Shown: one piece after another, positions 16,703 through 25,496 of the stretch
Layout: every line of letters starts with the position of its first letter
Numbering within the stretch: the stretch's first letter is position 1
Source: Halorussus salilacus
GTDB lineage: Archaea > Halobacteriota > Halobacteria > Halobacteriales > Haladaptataceae
Direction of reading: 5' to 3'
NCBI RefSeq assembly: GCF_024138125.1
Contig: NZ_CP099993.1
Location: 1,054,001 to 1,118,000, forward strand
DNA length: 64,000 nucleotides
Position numbers and translations under genes: made by a program
The notes under the pieces: generated by a model
Told to the model about the DNA's origin: nothing
Seen by the model: the letters and a program-made list of their open reading frames with translations, nothing else
Databases searched by the model: none

Positions 16703-16993
16703 ATGGCCGAAGACACTCAGAGCCGAACCGGGAGCGCCGGTCGGTTCGGTGCGCGATACGGGCGGGTCGCCCGCAAGCGCGTCGCCGAGATCGAGAGCGA
16801 CATGCACGACGACCACGCCTGCCCCGAGTGCGGGTCGACGGCAGTCGACCGACAGGGCACCGGCATCTGGCAGTGTGGCAAGTGCGACTACAAGTTCGCG
16901 GGCGGCACCTACCGCCCCGAGACGCCCGCGGGGAAGGCCGTCACCCGCTCCATCCGCGCGGCGCTCGGCGACGACGACACCGACGAAGAATGA
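16703..16993 (+). CDS. rpl37ae: large ribosomal subunit protein eL43 (L37Ae)
   Basis: A 96-residue ribosomal protein with the classical zinc ribbon [19 protein letters not shown] (CxxC-x14-CxxC, about residues 40-61). N-terminal segment [18 protein letters not shown] binds rRNA. A C-terminal acidic extension (DDDTDEE) is typical of haloarchaeal adaptation. Its stop overlaps the rpoP start by 4 bp (ATGA), an arrangement conserved in haloarchaea together with pcc1 and prefoldin. Confidence 0.96.
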   Translation: MAEDTQSRTGSAGRFGARYGRVARKRVAEIESDMHDDHACPECGSTAVDRQGTGIWQCGKCDYKFAGGTYRPETPAGKAVTRSIRAALGDDDTDEE

Positions 16994-17124
16994 GCTACAA
17001 GTGCTCGCGCTGCAAGCGCGACGTGGAGCTCGACGAGTACGGCGGCGTCCGGTGTCCGTACTGCGGCCACCGCGTCCTCCTGAAGGAGCGGAGCCGCGAC
17101 GTGAAGGAAGTCGACGTGAACTGA
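16990..17124 (+). CDS. rpoP: DNA-directed RNA polymerase subunit P (Rpo12)
   Basis: A 44-residue zinc-binding subunit of archaeal RNA polymerase, equivalent to eukaryotic Rpb12/ABC10-alpha. The zinc ribbon is [21 protein letters not shown] (CxxC...CxxC) followed by the basic [19 protein letters not shown] tail. It is below the length that simple scans report, but the 4-bp ATGA overlap with the eL43 gene and the clear motif make it certain. Confidence 0.95.
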   Translation: MSYKCSRCKRDVELDEYGGVRCPYCGHRVLLKERSRDVKEVDVN

Positions 17125-17165
17125 CGCAGTCACCCACGTTTCTGCCGACCGCTTTAGCCGACAGC

Positions 17166-17420
17166 ATGACGACCGACCGACCTCACGACGCCGTTCTCCG
17201 GTTCGAGTACGAGTCGCCAGCGCGCGCTCGCGTCGTGACCCGCGCCGTTTCGCAGGAGGTCGGCGAAATCGAGGGCGACCGCTCGACCGCGACCGTCGAC
17301 CGCGAGGGGTCGACGGTCGCGGTCCGGGTGACCGCCGACGACCTCGTGGCGCTCCGCGCCGGGATGAACACCTGGGGGTCGCTGGTGGAGGTCGCCGAAC
17401 GGACCGTGGACGCCGCGTAG
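17166..17420 (+). CDS. pcc1: KEOPS complex subunit Pcc1
   Basis: An 84-residue Pcc1 protein, the dimerising subunit of the KEOPS complex that makes t6A37 in tRNA. The DAVLRFEYESPARARVVTRAVSQEVGEI N-terminus, the alternation ending VAVRVTADDLVALRAGMNTWGSLV and the final helix are the family pattern. It starts 41 bp after rpoP, in the conserved order eL43-rpoP-pcc1. The prefoldin gene that usually follows has been pushed 1.7 kb away by an AT-rich islet and repeats. Confidence 0.9.
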   Translation: MTTDRPHDAVLRFEYESPARARVVTRAVSQEVGEIEGDRSTATVDREGSTVAVRVTADDLVALRAGMNTWGSLVEVAERTVDAA

Positions 17421-17545
17421 CTGTCGCTGTGCGATTTTAATGGAGTTTAGTTATCACGTTCAGTAACCACGCTCACCCGAGGCTTGACTTCGGAATAACT
17501 CATTCAGTGGCGGTGATACCGAGATTGCAGAATCTGAAGTAACAG

Positions 17546-17719
17546 CTAATTGTAATCATTTTCTTCACGGTAGTTAGTAGAGATAGTTATACTACCGATT
17601 ATAGTTTCTATCTTAATATTAATTCGATTACTTCTCTCAGCCAGAAACCATACGGCGGGCAACACAACGAGCAAATTAGCTAGAATAAACGCAAATACGA
17701 GTGCAAGTGCCCATATCAT
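17546..17719 (-). CDS. small single-helix membrane protein (57 aa)
   Basis: Reading the minus strand from ATG 17719 to TAG 17546 gives 57 residues: a strongly hydrophobic N-terminal helix (IWALALVFAFILANLLVVL, residues 2-20), a Trp-containing cap, then a polar Ile/Asn/Arg-rich tail ending ENDYN. Base composition is AT-rich with AT-ending codons, unlike the neighbouring core genes, but the frame is clean and the hydrophobic helix is well formed. It lies in a 450-bp AT-rich stretch between pcc1 and the winged-helix gene. Function unknown; could be a chance frame, so confidence is moderate. Confidence 0.45.
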   Translation of the reverse strand: MIWALALVFAFILANLLVVLPAVWFLAERSNRINIKIETIIGSITISTNYREENDYN

Positions 17720-17866
17720 CGTTGCTCAAAAAATGTGATGCATACACCCAAAAGCTTCCGAACACCGGAGTTCAATTCTAATTGGTGAAATATTGAATAT
17801 TATTCCCGATTTTCAAGTTCGAAAATATGAGAAAGGTATTCAAATTTAGAATAATTGCCTACAAAT

Positions 17867-18367
17867 ATGGTAGAGTTCAAAACGCCCATGGTCGATCATC
17901 CACCAAGCGAAATCGAAGGAATTGAAGAAGGGAAATGGACGTTGATAACAGTCTCAGAAGATTGTGAACTGACGGATAAGCAATGGAATCAACTCACTCA
18001 TGGGACAATAAGACAACATAATAGAGATACTGGCCAAGGTGAAAATCTTAGGCCTATCAAATCAACAGAACCCAGCCCCGAGGGCGATCATATAGGCTGG
18101 ATAAAACTTAATATATCGGACCTTTATAAGGTCCTCTACGAGCATAAGCGTTATTCATCCGCCAAAGGTTTCTCCAATAGTGAAATGGATGTTCTCAGGG
18201 CGATTGAGGAAACGCGCGAAAATCGAGTGATGTTGCAGGATTTCAAACATGATTTTAGAGTGGAAGATTATGCAGAGTCGACAATTTATAATGCATTGAA
18301 TGGTCTTGTTGAGAAAGAGTTGCTTGAGCGAGTCGGACGGGGAGTGTATAGATATACAGGACCGTGA
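17867..18367 (+). CDS. AT-rich winged-helix protein of unknown family
   Basis: A 166-residue soluble protein with low-GC codon use. The C-terminal 70 residues look like a winged helix: FSNSEMDVLRAIEETRENRVM, YAESTIYNALNGLVEKELL and RVGRGVYRYTGP as wing. The N-terminal half (about residues 1-95) is acidic and has DLYKVLYEHKRYSS. ATG 17867 is chosen over a TTG at 17855; a TATA-like AAATTTAGA lies about 20-26 bp upstream. It is a foreign-looking gene in the islet that separates pcc1 from prefoldin. Target unknown. Confidence 0.6.
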   Translation: MVEFKTPMVDHPPSEIEGIEEGKWTLITVSEDCELTDKQWNQLTHGTIRQHNRDTGQGENLRPIKSTEPSPEGDHIGWIKLNISDLYKVLYEHKRYSSAKGFSNSEMDVLRAIEETRENRVMLQDFKHDFRVEDYAESTIYNALNGLVEKELLERVGRGVYRYTGP

Positions 18368-18481
18368 CTTTTGTTACAGTCACCAGAGGCTCATACGCAG
18401 AATATCAGATTTTATCAGAGAAGGCATAGCGGCTGAGCTAACAGAGTTATTTCTACTATAAATAAGCCGATATTTTCTCCA

Positions 18482-18625
18482 TCACCCCCACTCGTCTTCC
18501 CCACCCTCCAGATTCACCTCCGGCCACTCCGATAGCGACTCCCACCCGAGTTTGTCGCCGAGTCGCTCTAACGCTTCGCCGACGCTCTCGCCCCAAGGGA
18601 AGGTGATTCGATTCGATTTGACCAT
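18482..18625 (-). CDS. small haloarchaeal protein (47-50 aa)
   Basis: Minus-strand frame from ATG 18625 (or ATG 18634, three residues longer) to TGA 18482. It encodes VKSNRITFPWGESVGEAL, ERLGDKLGWESLSEWPEV, then NLEGGEDEWG. The amphipathic Glu/Leu helix, two Trp-containing segments and acidic composition look like a real short haloarchaeal protein or the tail of a decayed one, with normal GC codon use. No family recognised. It lies between the AT-rich islet and repeat copy D. Confidence 0.45.
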   Translation of the reverse strand: MVKSNRITFPWGESVGEALERLGDKLGWESLSEWPEVNLEGGEDEWG

Positions 18626-18729
18626 CAGAGACATCGACACGACCGACTCAACTCCAGAACAGTCCCAGAGAGCCCCCGGCCGGTCACGCGAGTGAAACGA
18701 GCGTGACGTTGTCGGAGCGTGCCTCCGAC

Positions 18730-18846
18730 AGAACTCGCGGTCGCTGACGCGGGATATTCAGGCCTCTCCGCAACACCCGGCCTGAATAGTGGCCCGCGCA
18801 GGCGACCAAGACGAGCGCGAGCGGCCGGACCCTTTCAATCCGACCC
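18730..18846 (-). repeat. structured intergenic repeat family 1, copy D
   Basis: Read on the minus strand it begins GATTGAAAGGG and has the same order as copy A. Inner hairpin arms are 18735-18744 and 18779-18788 (TATTCAGGCC with GGCCTGAATA), closed by a CGCGGG/CCCGCG stem with the CCACTAT/ATATCCCG junction. The outer stem is degenerate. It abuts repeat family 2 copy 2 tail to head. Confidence 0.6.
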
Positions 18847-18850
18847 GACA

Positions 18851-19040
18851 GCACCGCACCGCGACCGCAGGCCACATACCTCCCCAACCGACTGCGTTTC
18901 TCGGGCGCTCACTGCGTTCGCGCCCTGCGATACTCATCCACCGGGAGAGACGGGCTCTCCCGAGCCGTCGGTCGTTTACTCCCGACGACCTCGCACGCCT
19001 TGGCGCGGCGCAACACAGCTACGCCGCGCCAGCGCGCGCC
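18851..19040 (+). repeat. intergenic repeat family 2, copy 2
   Basis: Second copy of the element at 1501-1650, with the same core CCTCCCCAACCGACTGCG (about 18879-18896), the CTCATCC block and a 3' hairpin (arms 19001-19010 and 19022-19031) followed by AGCGCGCGCC. It lies about 90 bp before the prefoldin start. It is interrupted by an extra internal hairpin segment compared with copy 1. Confidence 0.65.
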
Positions 19041-19129
19041 GCCCCAATCGCGAACCCTGCGTTCGAGCGTTCGCCCAACCCCGAACCCGAAAGCGGGGGT
19101 TTTTCAGTCCGGGTCGCGTCGCTCTAGCC

Positions 19130-19531
19130 ATGCAGGGTAATCTGCCACCGGAAGCACAAGAGAAACTCGAGGACTTGCAGGACCTCCAGGAGACGGCCCA
19201 GCAGGTCGCGGCTCAGAAGAATCAGGCCGAGACCCAGCTCACCGAGGCCAAGACCTCCCTCGACGAGCTCGACGACATCGACGAGGACACCACGATGTAC
19301 CGCGAGGTCGGCGAACTCCTCGTCAAGACCGACTACGAGTCGGCTCAGGACGACCTCGACGAGAAGGTAGACAGCCTCGAAATCCGCGTCGAGACGCTCG
19401 AAAAGCAGGAAGAGCGCGTTCAGGAGCAGTTCGAGAGCCTCCAGCAGGAGCTCCAGCAGATGCTCGGCGGCGGTGGCGGACCCGGCGGCCCGCAGGGCCC
19501 CGGCATGGGCGGCGGCGCTGGCGGCGCGTAG
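19130..19531 (+). CDS. pfdB: prefoldin subunit beta
   Basis: A 133-residue prefoldin beta subunit, part of the hexameric chaperone that hands unfolded proteins to the thermosome. Two long coiled-coil helices are obvious (residues about 5-50 and 70-115) joined by the beta-hairpin region [18 protein letters not shown]. The C-terminus has a haloarchaeal Gly/Pro/Met-rich tail ([12 protein letters not shown]). ATG 19130 starts the usual [14 protein letters not shown]. The DUF3194 gene follows immediately with no gap. Confidence 0.95.
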   Translation: MQGNLPPEAQEKLEDLQDLQETAQQVAAQKNQAETQLTEAKTSLDELDDIDEDTTMYREVGELLVKTDYESAQDDLDEKVDSLEIRVETLEKQEERVQEQFESLQQELQQMLGGGGGPGGPQGPGMGGGAGGA

Positions 19532-19777
19532 ATGCCCAGCGACGACGAGGTCGTTCGGACGGCCGCCGAGGCCGCGGAAGGCGTCATCTTCTCGCGGTTC
19601 AAGCAGTCGGACGTGAAGGACTTCGACGTGACCGTCACCTTCGAGGACGGCGTCCTCGACGTGGACGTGTACCTCAACGTCCCCGGCGAGCGCTCGACGG
19701 AGGAGACGGTCGCCGAGGACGCCGCGCTGGCGGCGCGCTCGGCCGTCGACGACCTGTTCGCAGACGCCGAGGAATGA
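19532..19777 (+). CDS. DUF3194 family protein
   Basis: An 81-residue protein whose ATG follows the prefoldin stop codon directly. It has the DUF3194 pattern: N-terminal helix (DDEVVRTAAEAAEGVIFSR), then VKDFDVTVTFEDGVLDVDVYLN strands and a C-terminal helix. The family is archaeal and usually linked with the eL43-rpoP-pcc1-prefoldin cluster; function unknown. Confidence 0.9.
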   Translation: MPSDDEVVRTAAEAAEGVIFSRFKQSDVKDFDVTVTFEDGVLDVDVYLNVPGERSTEETVAEDAALAARSAVDDLFADAEE

Positions 19778-19924
19778 CTCGGTCCCGAGCGAACACCACA
19801 AAGCATTTCCCCGCCCCACGAATTGCGTTCAAACACCGCGGGTAGGGGTACGCGCGGTATGCGGCATTCTTTCGGCGCTACATCGGCTAGCCGTGCGTGT
19901 CGTCGGTGTCGAGACCGAGCAGTC

Positions 19925-21817
19925 TCACGCCAAGAAGAAGACGACCACGCTTATCGCCATCGCCGCGAGCACGACCGCGCCCGCCAGCGCCCCGCCCATC
20001 GAGATGACGGCGTTCGCGTGGCTCGCGAGCGTCTCGGTCCGGTCGTTGCCGAAGACGGTCACCTCGGCGCGCTCGCTCGCCATCCCGCCCTCGACGGGTT
20101 CGAGGTCCGCGCTGGCCTCGATCACGAGGTCCTCGACGAGAGCCACGAGATCGCCCTGCGAGATGGCCGCCCCGACCTGATTCTCGGACTTGGTCTTGTT
20201 GACGACGTGGTTGTCGGTGGTCAGCACCTCGACCGCGTCGACCGGTTCGGCGGCGTCGGCTCCGACCGCCGCCACGATGCGGTCCCGGAGGCCGGGTTCC
20301 ATGTTGTTGCCGTCGACGAGGACGTAGGCCGAGCGGTGGTCGCCGACCTCGAAGACCGCGACCCGGACCCCGAGCGGGCCGATTCCCTCGCGGGGCGTCC
20401 AGTCGGTCGGGTCCCACGCGGTCCCGAGGCGGAGGCCCTCCTGCGGGGTATCGGCCAGTTCGGACGCCGCGTCACGGGCCGCCTCCATCAGGTCGAACGA
20501 CCGCTCGCTACCGGGGTAGACGTGGCCGAGGTCCTCCACGTCGCTGAGGCCGTCGTTGCAGTTGTGGGCGTCGGCCAGCATGACCTCGTCGAACCCGCTT
20601 GACCGGGCCTCGGCGGCGGCCGAGAGGCCGACCGCGTACATCACGTCGTCGGCGAAGTTCGGGGCGTAGGTCGACGCGAGCAGGAGGTCGTCGCCGAACG
20701 CCTGCCCGATGACCTTCGCGTCGCCCGACCGGGTGCGGACGCTCGGAGTGGCGGTCTCGGCGTACTCGATGTCGTCGGCGACCGACTCGGCGGTCTCGAT
20801 GACGGTTTCGAGTTCGCGCTGGGTCACGAGGTTGAAGTCGTGGCCCGCGGTCGCGTGGGGCGGGAAGGCCAGTCCCTCGGCGGTCGCGGCCACGCGCTGG
20901 GGGAGGTTGCCGCCGCCTATCTCGCCCATCGGACCCGGGTGGATCATCGGCAGGACGAACCGGGCCTTCTCGGAGCCGTCTCCCCGGCGAAACGCGAGGA
21001 CGGTCACGGGAACGACGGCCTCCTCGCCGATCTGCTCGAAGAAGTCCTCGAGTTCGTCGGTGCCCTCTGCGATGTGGCCCACGAATCCGCGGAGGAAGTC
21101 GAGCATGCTCACCCCGAGGCTCCGCTCCCACGGCCGGTCGATGAACCGGACGAACGCCCACACCCCCGCGCCGTAGACCAGACACAAAATGCCGAGCAGG
21201 GCGAAGTCGACCGCGGCGATGGCACCGAGCGCCGGAGGTGCCTCGGCGGCCCGACGCATCGAGATGGCGACGAACGTCTCGACCAGCGGGCCGCCCCCGA
21301 GGTGGAGGTACTGCATGGTCCCGCTGTAGACGAACACGAGGACCGCGGCCGTGACGGTCTGGAGGCTGGCGGGGATGGCGGCGACCACCACAGACCTGCC
21401 CGAGATGGCCAGCACGACCAGTAGACGGAGCGCGAACACCGACGCCAGTCCCACGATGAGCGCGTCGAAGACGAACCCCTGAGCGAGTCGCTCGGACAGC
21501 ACCGCGGCCGCGCCCGCGACGGCCATGACCGCGACCAGCACTCCCTCGCAGGTCAGCGCGAGCAGCGACGAGCGATTGTAGGTGAGCTGGCCGCCGAACC
21601 GGCGGTCGACCGGCGTGGTGAGCAGGCTGGCGACGACGGTAGGGACGCCGATGAAGAACACGCCCTGCCACGCGTCCTCCAGCACGAATCCGGCGTCGAA
21701 CGCGCCGACGCCCGCGACAGCGGCGATGAGGAGCGCGAACGCGAGGCTGGTGTGCCACCGGGGCGCGCGGAAGATGAACCGCGACAGGCTGGCGAGGTCG
21801 CCCTGCGTCGCTGTCAT
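19925..21817 (-). CDS. DUF2070 family membrane protein
   Basis: A 630-residue archaeal protein with about seven N-terminal transmembrane segments (residues about 20-210), a long soluble domain (about 230-590) and two C-terminal helices (about 590-628). The soluble domain has VLPMIHPGPMGEIGGGNLP with HPGP and DAHNCNDG motifs, typical for DUF2070, which suggests a metal-dependent hydrolase-like site; the reaction is unknown. ATG 21817 fits the family start (MTATQGDLASLSRFIF). It is monocistronic and leftward. Confidence 0.88.
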   Translation of the reverse strand: MTATQGDLASLSRFIFRAPRWHTSLAFALLIAAVAGVGAFDAGFVLEDAWQGVFFIGVPTVVASLLTTPVDRRFGGQLTYNRSSLLALTCEGVLVAVMAVAGAAAVLSERLAQGFVFDALIVGLASVFALRLLVVLAISGRSVVVAAIPASLQTVTAAVLVFVYSGTMQYLHLGGGPLVETFVAISMRRAAEAPPALGAIAAVDFALLGILCLVYGAGVWAFVRFIDRPWERSLGVSMLDFLRGFVGHIAEGTDELEDFFEQIGEEAVVPVTVLAFRRGDGSEKARFVLPMIHPGPMGEIGGGNLPQRVAATAEGLAFPPHATAGHDFNLVTQRELETVIETAESVADDIEYAETATPSVRTRSGDAKVIGQAFGDDLLLASTYAPNFADDVMYAVGLSAAAEARSSGFDEVMLADAHNCNDGLSDVEDLGHVYPGSERSFDLMEAARDAASELADTPQEGLRLGTAWDPTDWTPREGIGPLGVRVAVFEVGDHRSAYVLVDGNNMEPGLRDRIVAAVGADAAEPVDAVEVLTTDNHVVNKTKSENQVGAAISQGDLVALVEDLVIEASADLEPVEGGMASERAEVTVFGNDRTETLASHANAVISMGGALAGAVVLAAMAISVVVFFLA

Positions 21818-21979
21818 TGTCGGGGGATACGAGAGGCGACGGTTAAAAGATGCCACTCGCGGCGAGAATTATAAACAAGACTACACGAATGCGAGGGGTC
21901 GATTGGCGACGGGGACCACCGGAAACGGCTGGCGCGACAAAACGCCGGGAAGCGCCGCCGACCTGACCGCCAGGGAAGG

Positions 21980-22032
21980 GACTGGGAGGGGCCGCCCGCT
22001 CGCGGGCCACCGGCCCGCGAGCGGGCGGGACG
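21980..22032 (+). repeat. structured intergenic repeat family 1, copy E (minimal)
   Basis: A short copy that keeps the GACTG start and GGGGCCGCCCGCTCGCG arm but lacks the inner stems. Its arms at 21992-22008 and 22012-22028 pair over 17 bp with a 3-nt loop. It is in the 299-bp gap between DUF2070 and guaAA, where nothing else is evident. Confidence 0.55.
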
Positions 22033-22116
22033 TTCGAGGAGTCCGTCGCCGACGAAAGACGGACGCAGATCGAACAGGGGGTTTCGAGAAGGGGACTACA
22101 GAAGAACCGGCCGACG

Positions 22117-22704
22117 TCAGGCCGACGACTCGGCCCGTTCCCGTTCGCCAGCGCGCTGCTCGCAGACCGCGACGAAGTTCTCGAAGAGCTGCTCGCCCTC
22201 GGCGGTGTGGGCGACCTCGGGGTGCCACTGGACGCCGTAGAGGTCCCGGTCGGTGTCGCTCATCGCCTCGACGCCGCAGACGTCGCTGGTGGCGGTCCGG
22301 GCGAACCCCTCGGGGACCGCCTTGACCTCGTCGGCGTGGCTGGCCCACACCCTGGTCTCGGGCGCGAGCGAACCCACCACGGGGTCGGAGTCGTCCAGAA
22401 TCTCGACGGTCACGTCGGCGTACCCGCCGTAGTCGCCCTCGCCGACCTCGCCGTCGAGGAGGTGGGCGATGGCCTGCATGCCGAGACAGATGCCCAGCAC
22501 GGGTACGTCGAGGTCGAGGTAGTCGGCGCAGTTGCCGATGTCGTCGATGTCGGGACCGCCCGAGAGGACGAGGCCGTCGGCGTCGATGTCTTCGGGGGGC
22601 GTGTCGTTGTCGAGTATCTCGGTGTCGACCCCCATGTCGCGGAGCGTGCGGTGTTCGAGGTGGGTGAACTGCCCATGGTTGTCGACCACGACGATGCGCG
22701 TCAT
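22117..22704 (-). CDS. guaAA: GMP synthase glutaminase subunit A
   Basis: A 195-residue class I glutamine amidotransferase, the separate archaeal glutaminase subunit that supplies ammonia to GMP synthase subunit B. The catalytic triad is visible: Cys73 in GICLGMQ, and His161 and Glu163 in VQWHPEVAHT. The N-terminal strand MTRIVVVDNHGQFTHLEHRTLRDMG and LVLSGGPDI oxyanion region are typical. The synthetase subunit gene is not in the window. Length is normal. Confidence 0.95.
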   Translation of the reverse strand: MTRIVVVDNHGQFTHLEHRTLRDMGVDTEILDNDTPPEDIDADGLVLSGGPDIDDIGNCADYLDLDVPVLGICLGMQAIAHLLDGEVGEGDYGGYADVTVEILDDSDPVVGSLAPETRVWASHADEVKAVPEGFARTATSDVCGVEAMSDTDRDLYGVQWHPEVAHTAEGEQLFENFVAVCEQRAGERERAESSA

Positions 22705-22764
22705 TGGGGAGTGATAGCCGGTTGGGCTACAAAAGGAGTTCGGAGACGCGCGAAATCCGCGCGG

Positions 22765-23298
22765 TCAGTCCCCGCGCTCGCGGTCGTAGCGCTCCGCGGC
22801 CGACTCGAAGGCGGCCTCGCGCTGTTCGCGGCTCCGACGCCCCTCCTTCTCCGCGATGGCCTCGGGGTCGGGGTTGGCGTCGTCGTCGATTCGCGCCCAC
22901 GACTTGTGGACCTTGGCGTGACACCACCGACAGAGGTAGACCGTGATTTCGTGGCTCAGGGTCTCTCCCGCCCCCGCATACGAGAGGTGGTGCTCTTCGA
23001 GCAGGGGCCGCTCGTCGGAGTGGGCCATCCGGCGCTCCTCCAGTCCACAGCGGATGCACTCCCGGTCGCGGTTCCGACACCGGAAGTGCGGGCACGACTC
23101 CCAGCTCCAGCCCTCGTCCGGGTCGGCCGCCGGGCACCGCAACTCATCCTCGCGGCGCTCGCGGGCGAACTCGGGGTCCTGCTCGGGGTGTTCGAAGGCG
23201 TACCGACACTTGCCCTCGTCGGTGAGGTGGTCGCAGACCCCCGCGTGGTCGTAGGGGTCGTCGACCCCGACGGGGGTCCCGGAGGGCGTCTCCTTCAT
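22765..23298 (-). CDS. Cys/His-rich HNH-like zinc protein
   Basis: A 177-residue protein with an N-terminal Cys-containing segment (VCDHLTDEGKCRYAFEHP), a second group CPHFRCRNRDRECIRCG, and an HNH-like core LLEEHHLSYAGAGETLSHE followed by VYLCRWCHAKVH (HH...CxxCH). The layout is that of HNH/zinc-finger proteins with possible nuclease activity; haloarchaea have a conserved uncharacterised family of this type. The C-terminal 40 residues are a charged helix. Its substrate is unknown; an enzymatic role is inferred only from the HNH-like spacing. Confidence 0.65.
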   Translation of the reverse strand: MKETPSGTPVGVDDPYDHAGVCDHLTDEGKCRYAFEHPEQDPEFARERREDELRCPAADPDEGWSWESCPHFRCRNRDRECIRCGLEERRMAHSDERPLLEEHHLSYAGAGETLSHEITVYLCRWCHAKVHKSWARIDDDANPDPEAIAEKEGRRSREQREAAFESAAERYDRERGD

Positions 23299-23439
23299 CG
23301 TCTGGTGGTGGGTGGGGCGTTCTGGAATAAAAACGTGTGGCTAGAAAACGGTGTTCGGAAAACGGTCGTCCGCGGACGAATTACTGACGACGTATCGGAC
23401 AACAGCTAGGAGGCCTCCGCCCGGTCGCGACGAACTCCG

Positions 23440-23585
23440 AGTTTCAAAACCGAGAACAGCCAGAAAGCCCCCGCCCGGTCGCGGTCGTTGCTCGACATAT
23501 CTCGGCCTCTCCGCACAACCCGGCCGAGATAGTGGCCGAGCAAGCGACCAAGTAAACGCGACCGGGCGGCCCCTTTCAGTCCCAC
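23440..23585 (-). repeat. structured intergenic repeat family 1, copy C
   Basis: Full-length copy on the minus strand in the 431-bp gap between the HNH gene and DUF192. Outer stem arms are 23471-23483 and 23557-23569, a middle stem pairs TTGCTCG (23488-23494) with CGAGCAA (23537-23543), and the inner hairpin arms are 23498-23507 and 23522-23531. The outer stem has GGTCG instead of GCTCG with the partner changed to match. A partial family 3 motif lies next to it. Confidence 0.7.
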
Positions 23586-23729
23586 CCAAGGCGGTTGGTC
23601 GGGGCTGTTTTGCGGTTGAATGTGTGACCGGCCGTTTCTCGTGGTTCGGGTCACCGAGCGCCGCCCGCCGGACCCCGGCCGCCGCGGGCCAACGCAACGC
23701 TTTTTTCGCCGCCGCGACCACCTCCCGTC

Positions 23730-24077
23730 GTGCGACTGATACGAGAGTCCGAGGGCGGCCGCGAGACGCTGGCCACCGAGGTCGAGACCGCCGACTCGTT
23801 CCTCTCGCGGGCGAGGGGCCTGATGTTCCGGCGGTCGATTCCGGACGACTACGCGCTGGTCTTCGAGTTCGACGGGGTGGCGAGCCGGGACGTTCACATG
23901 GTATTCGTCCCCTTCCCGCTCGACGTGCTGTGGCTCCGGGACGGCGAGGTCCAGAAGAAAGAGCGCCTCTCGGCGTGGACCGGGCTGGCGAAGGCCGAGG
24001 CCGACCGACTGGTCGAGCTTCCGGCGGGGGCCGCAGACGGCGTCTCGGTCGGCGACGAGGTGCGCCTCGTCGGGTAG
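23730..24077 (+). CDS. DUF192 family protein
   Basis: A 115-residue DUF192 protein starting at GTG 23730. The family core is visible: SRARGLMFRRSIPDDYALVF, then RDVHMVFVPFPLDVLWLRDGEV and a C-terminal ELPAGAADGVSVGDEVRL. The fold is a small beta barrel with a conserved GLMxR and a M-x-F motif; function is unknown, often exported in bacteria but here without a signal peptide. Stands alone between repeat copy C and the MFS gene. Confidence 0.88.
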   Translation: MRLIRESEGGRETLATEVETADSFLSRARGLMFRRSIPDDYALVFEFDGVASRDVHMVFVPFPLDVLWLRDGEVQKKERLSAWTGLAKAEADRLVELPAGAADGVSVGDEVRLVG

Positions 24078-24167
24078 TCACGCTCGCGGCTCCGAGTCGT
24101 CGTATTACGATTCGTCCGGTTCGGTCATAACAAAACATTTCAAGTCTGGAATCGCTCGTCTCGTGTG

Positions 24168-25409
24168 ATGGCACGCCACGAGCGGCCCGGGCGCGTTCCC
24201 GACGCCGTCGTCCTGAAGTACTACGCCTACAAGGCGACGAAAGCCGTCGAGTTCTACCGACCCGTGATGTACCTCTACTTCCTCTCGCAGGGGCTGTCGT
24301 TCACCCAAATCGCCGTCCTCGAAGCAGTCTACAACGTCACGACGGTCCTCGGCGAGGTGCCGACGGGGTACGTCGGCGACCGGGTCGGGCGTCGAAACAG
24401 CCTGCTCATCGGGACCGGTCTCATCACGGTCACGCTCGTCGGCATCGGCCTCTCGGGGTCGTTTGTCGGACTCCTCGGCCTGTACGTCTGCTGGTCGATG
24501 GGCTACAATTTCCGGTCGGGGAGCGAAGACGCGTGGCTCTACGACACCCTCACCGACGACCTCTCGGAAGGGCAGTTCTCGCGGGTTCGCGGGCGTGGCG
24601 AGTCGGTCTCGCTACTTACCGGCGTCGTCGCGGCCGTCGTCGGCGGCTACCTCGGAAGTCAGGACCTCTCGTACCCCTTCTTCGTCGCCGCGGGCGTCAC
24701 CGCGCTCGGGCTTCCGGCCCTCCTCTCGCTGTCGGAACCCGACACGTACGAGGCGACCGACCGAGACGACCTGTCGCTCCGCCGAACCCTCGGCATCGTC
24801 CGCGACGTGGTGACGAACCACCGAATTCGCGCGTTCATCGTCTATTACTACGTCCTGCTCGCGGCCGTCCTCTACCTCGTGTTCATGTTCGTCCAGCCGA
24901 TCTTCGAGACGGTCGTCGTGGACCTCGGAGCGCCACCGGCCCGCGTGGAATCGCTTCTGGGCTGGTACTACGCGGCGATCAGCCTCGTCGGGGCGGGAAT
25001 CAGTTACTACACCGGAGCCATCAAATCGCGAATCGGTCTCCGGCGATGGTTCCTCGTCCTTCCGTTCGCGGTCGGCGCGGCGCTGGTCGGGATGTACGTG
25101 GCTCCGGTACTCGCGCTCCCCGTCCTCCTGCTCGCTCGTGGGGTCGCAGACACGACCAAGGCACTCGCCAGCCAGTACATCAACGACCGCATCGAGTCGG
25201 TCGGGCGGGCGACCGTGCTGAGCGCGATGGCGATGGTGAGCGGAGTGACCGTGATTCCGTTCCAACTCGGAAGCGGCGTGGCCTCGGACGTCTCCTCGCC
25301 ACTGCTGGCGCTGGCGGTCGCTGGCGTCGTCCTCATCGCTGGCTCGCTCGCCGTCGTCGCGTGGGAGGTCCCCGTGGCGTCGGACGGGCCAGCGAGCGAA
25401 CTCGGCTGA
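24168..25409 (+). CDS. major facilitator superfamily transporter
   Basis: A 413-residue MFS permease with about 12 transmembrane helices. The A-like motif between helices 2 and 3 is GYVGDRVGRRNSLLIG (about residues 66-81), followed by the SMGYNFRSGSEDAWLYDTL block after helix 4, which is typical of the sub-group related to multidrug/unknown-substrate exporters. The central loop (about 185-210) is acidic. Start ATG 24168 chosen over the adjacent GTG. Substrate is not predictable. Monocistronic. Confidence 0.85.
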   Translation: MARHERPGRVPDAVVLKYYAYKATKAVEFYRPVMYLYFLSQGLSFTQIAVLEAVYNVTTVLGEVPTGYVGDRVGRRNSLLIGTGLITVTLVGIGLSGSFVGLLGLYVCWSMGYNFRSGSEDAWLYDTLTDDLSEGQFSRVRGRGESVSLLTGVVAAVVGGYLGSQDLSYPFFVAAGVTALGLPALLSLSEPDTYEATDRDDLSLRRTLGIVRDVVTNHRIRAFIVYYYVLLAAVLYLVFMFVQPIFETVVVDLGAPPARVESLLGWYYAAISLVGAGISYYTGAIKSRIGLRRWFLVLPFAVGAALVGMYVAPVLALPVLLLARGVADTTKALASQYINDRIESVGRATVLSAMAMVSGVTVIPFQLGSGVASDVSSPLLALAVAGVVLIAGSLAVVAWEVPVASDGPASELG

Positions 25410-25496
25410 GAACTGCCGGTCCGACAGACCCGCCTGTCACAAGGGGCCCTTTAGGCCCGTCGCAGAGAGAGGGTGCGGTGTGGTTTCGCATGACCC

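Noticed and set aside
18719-19129. N-terminal extension of prefoldin beta of 137 residues
   Set aside because: The extension translates repeat DNA (copy D and family 2); prefoldin starts at MQGNLPP.
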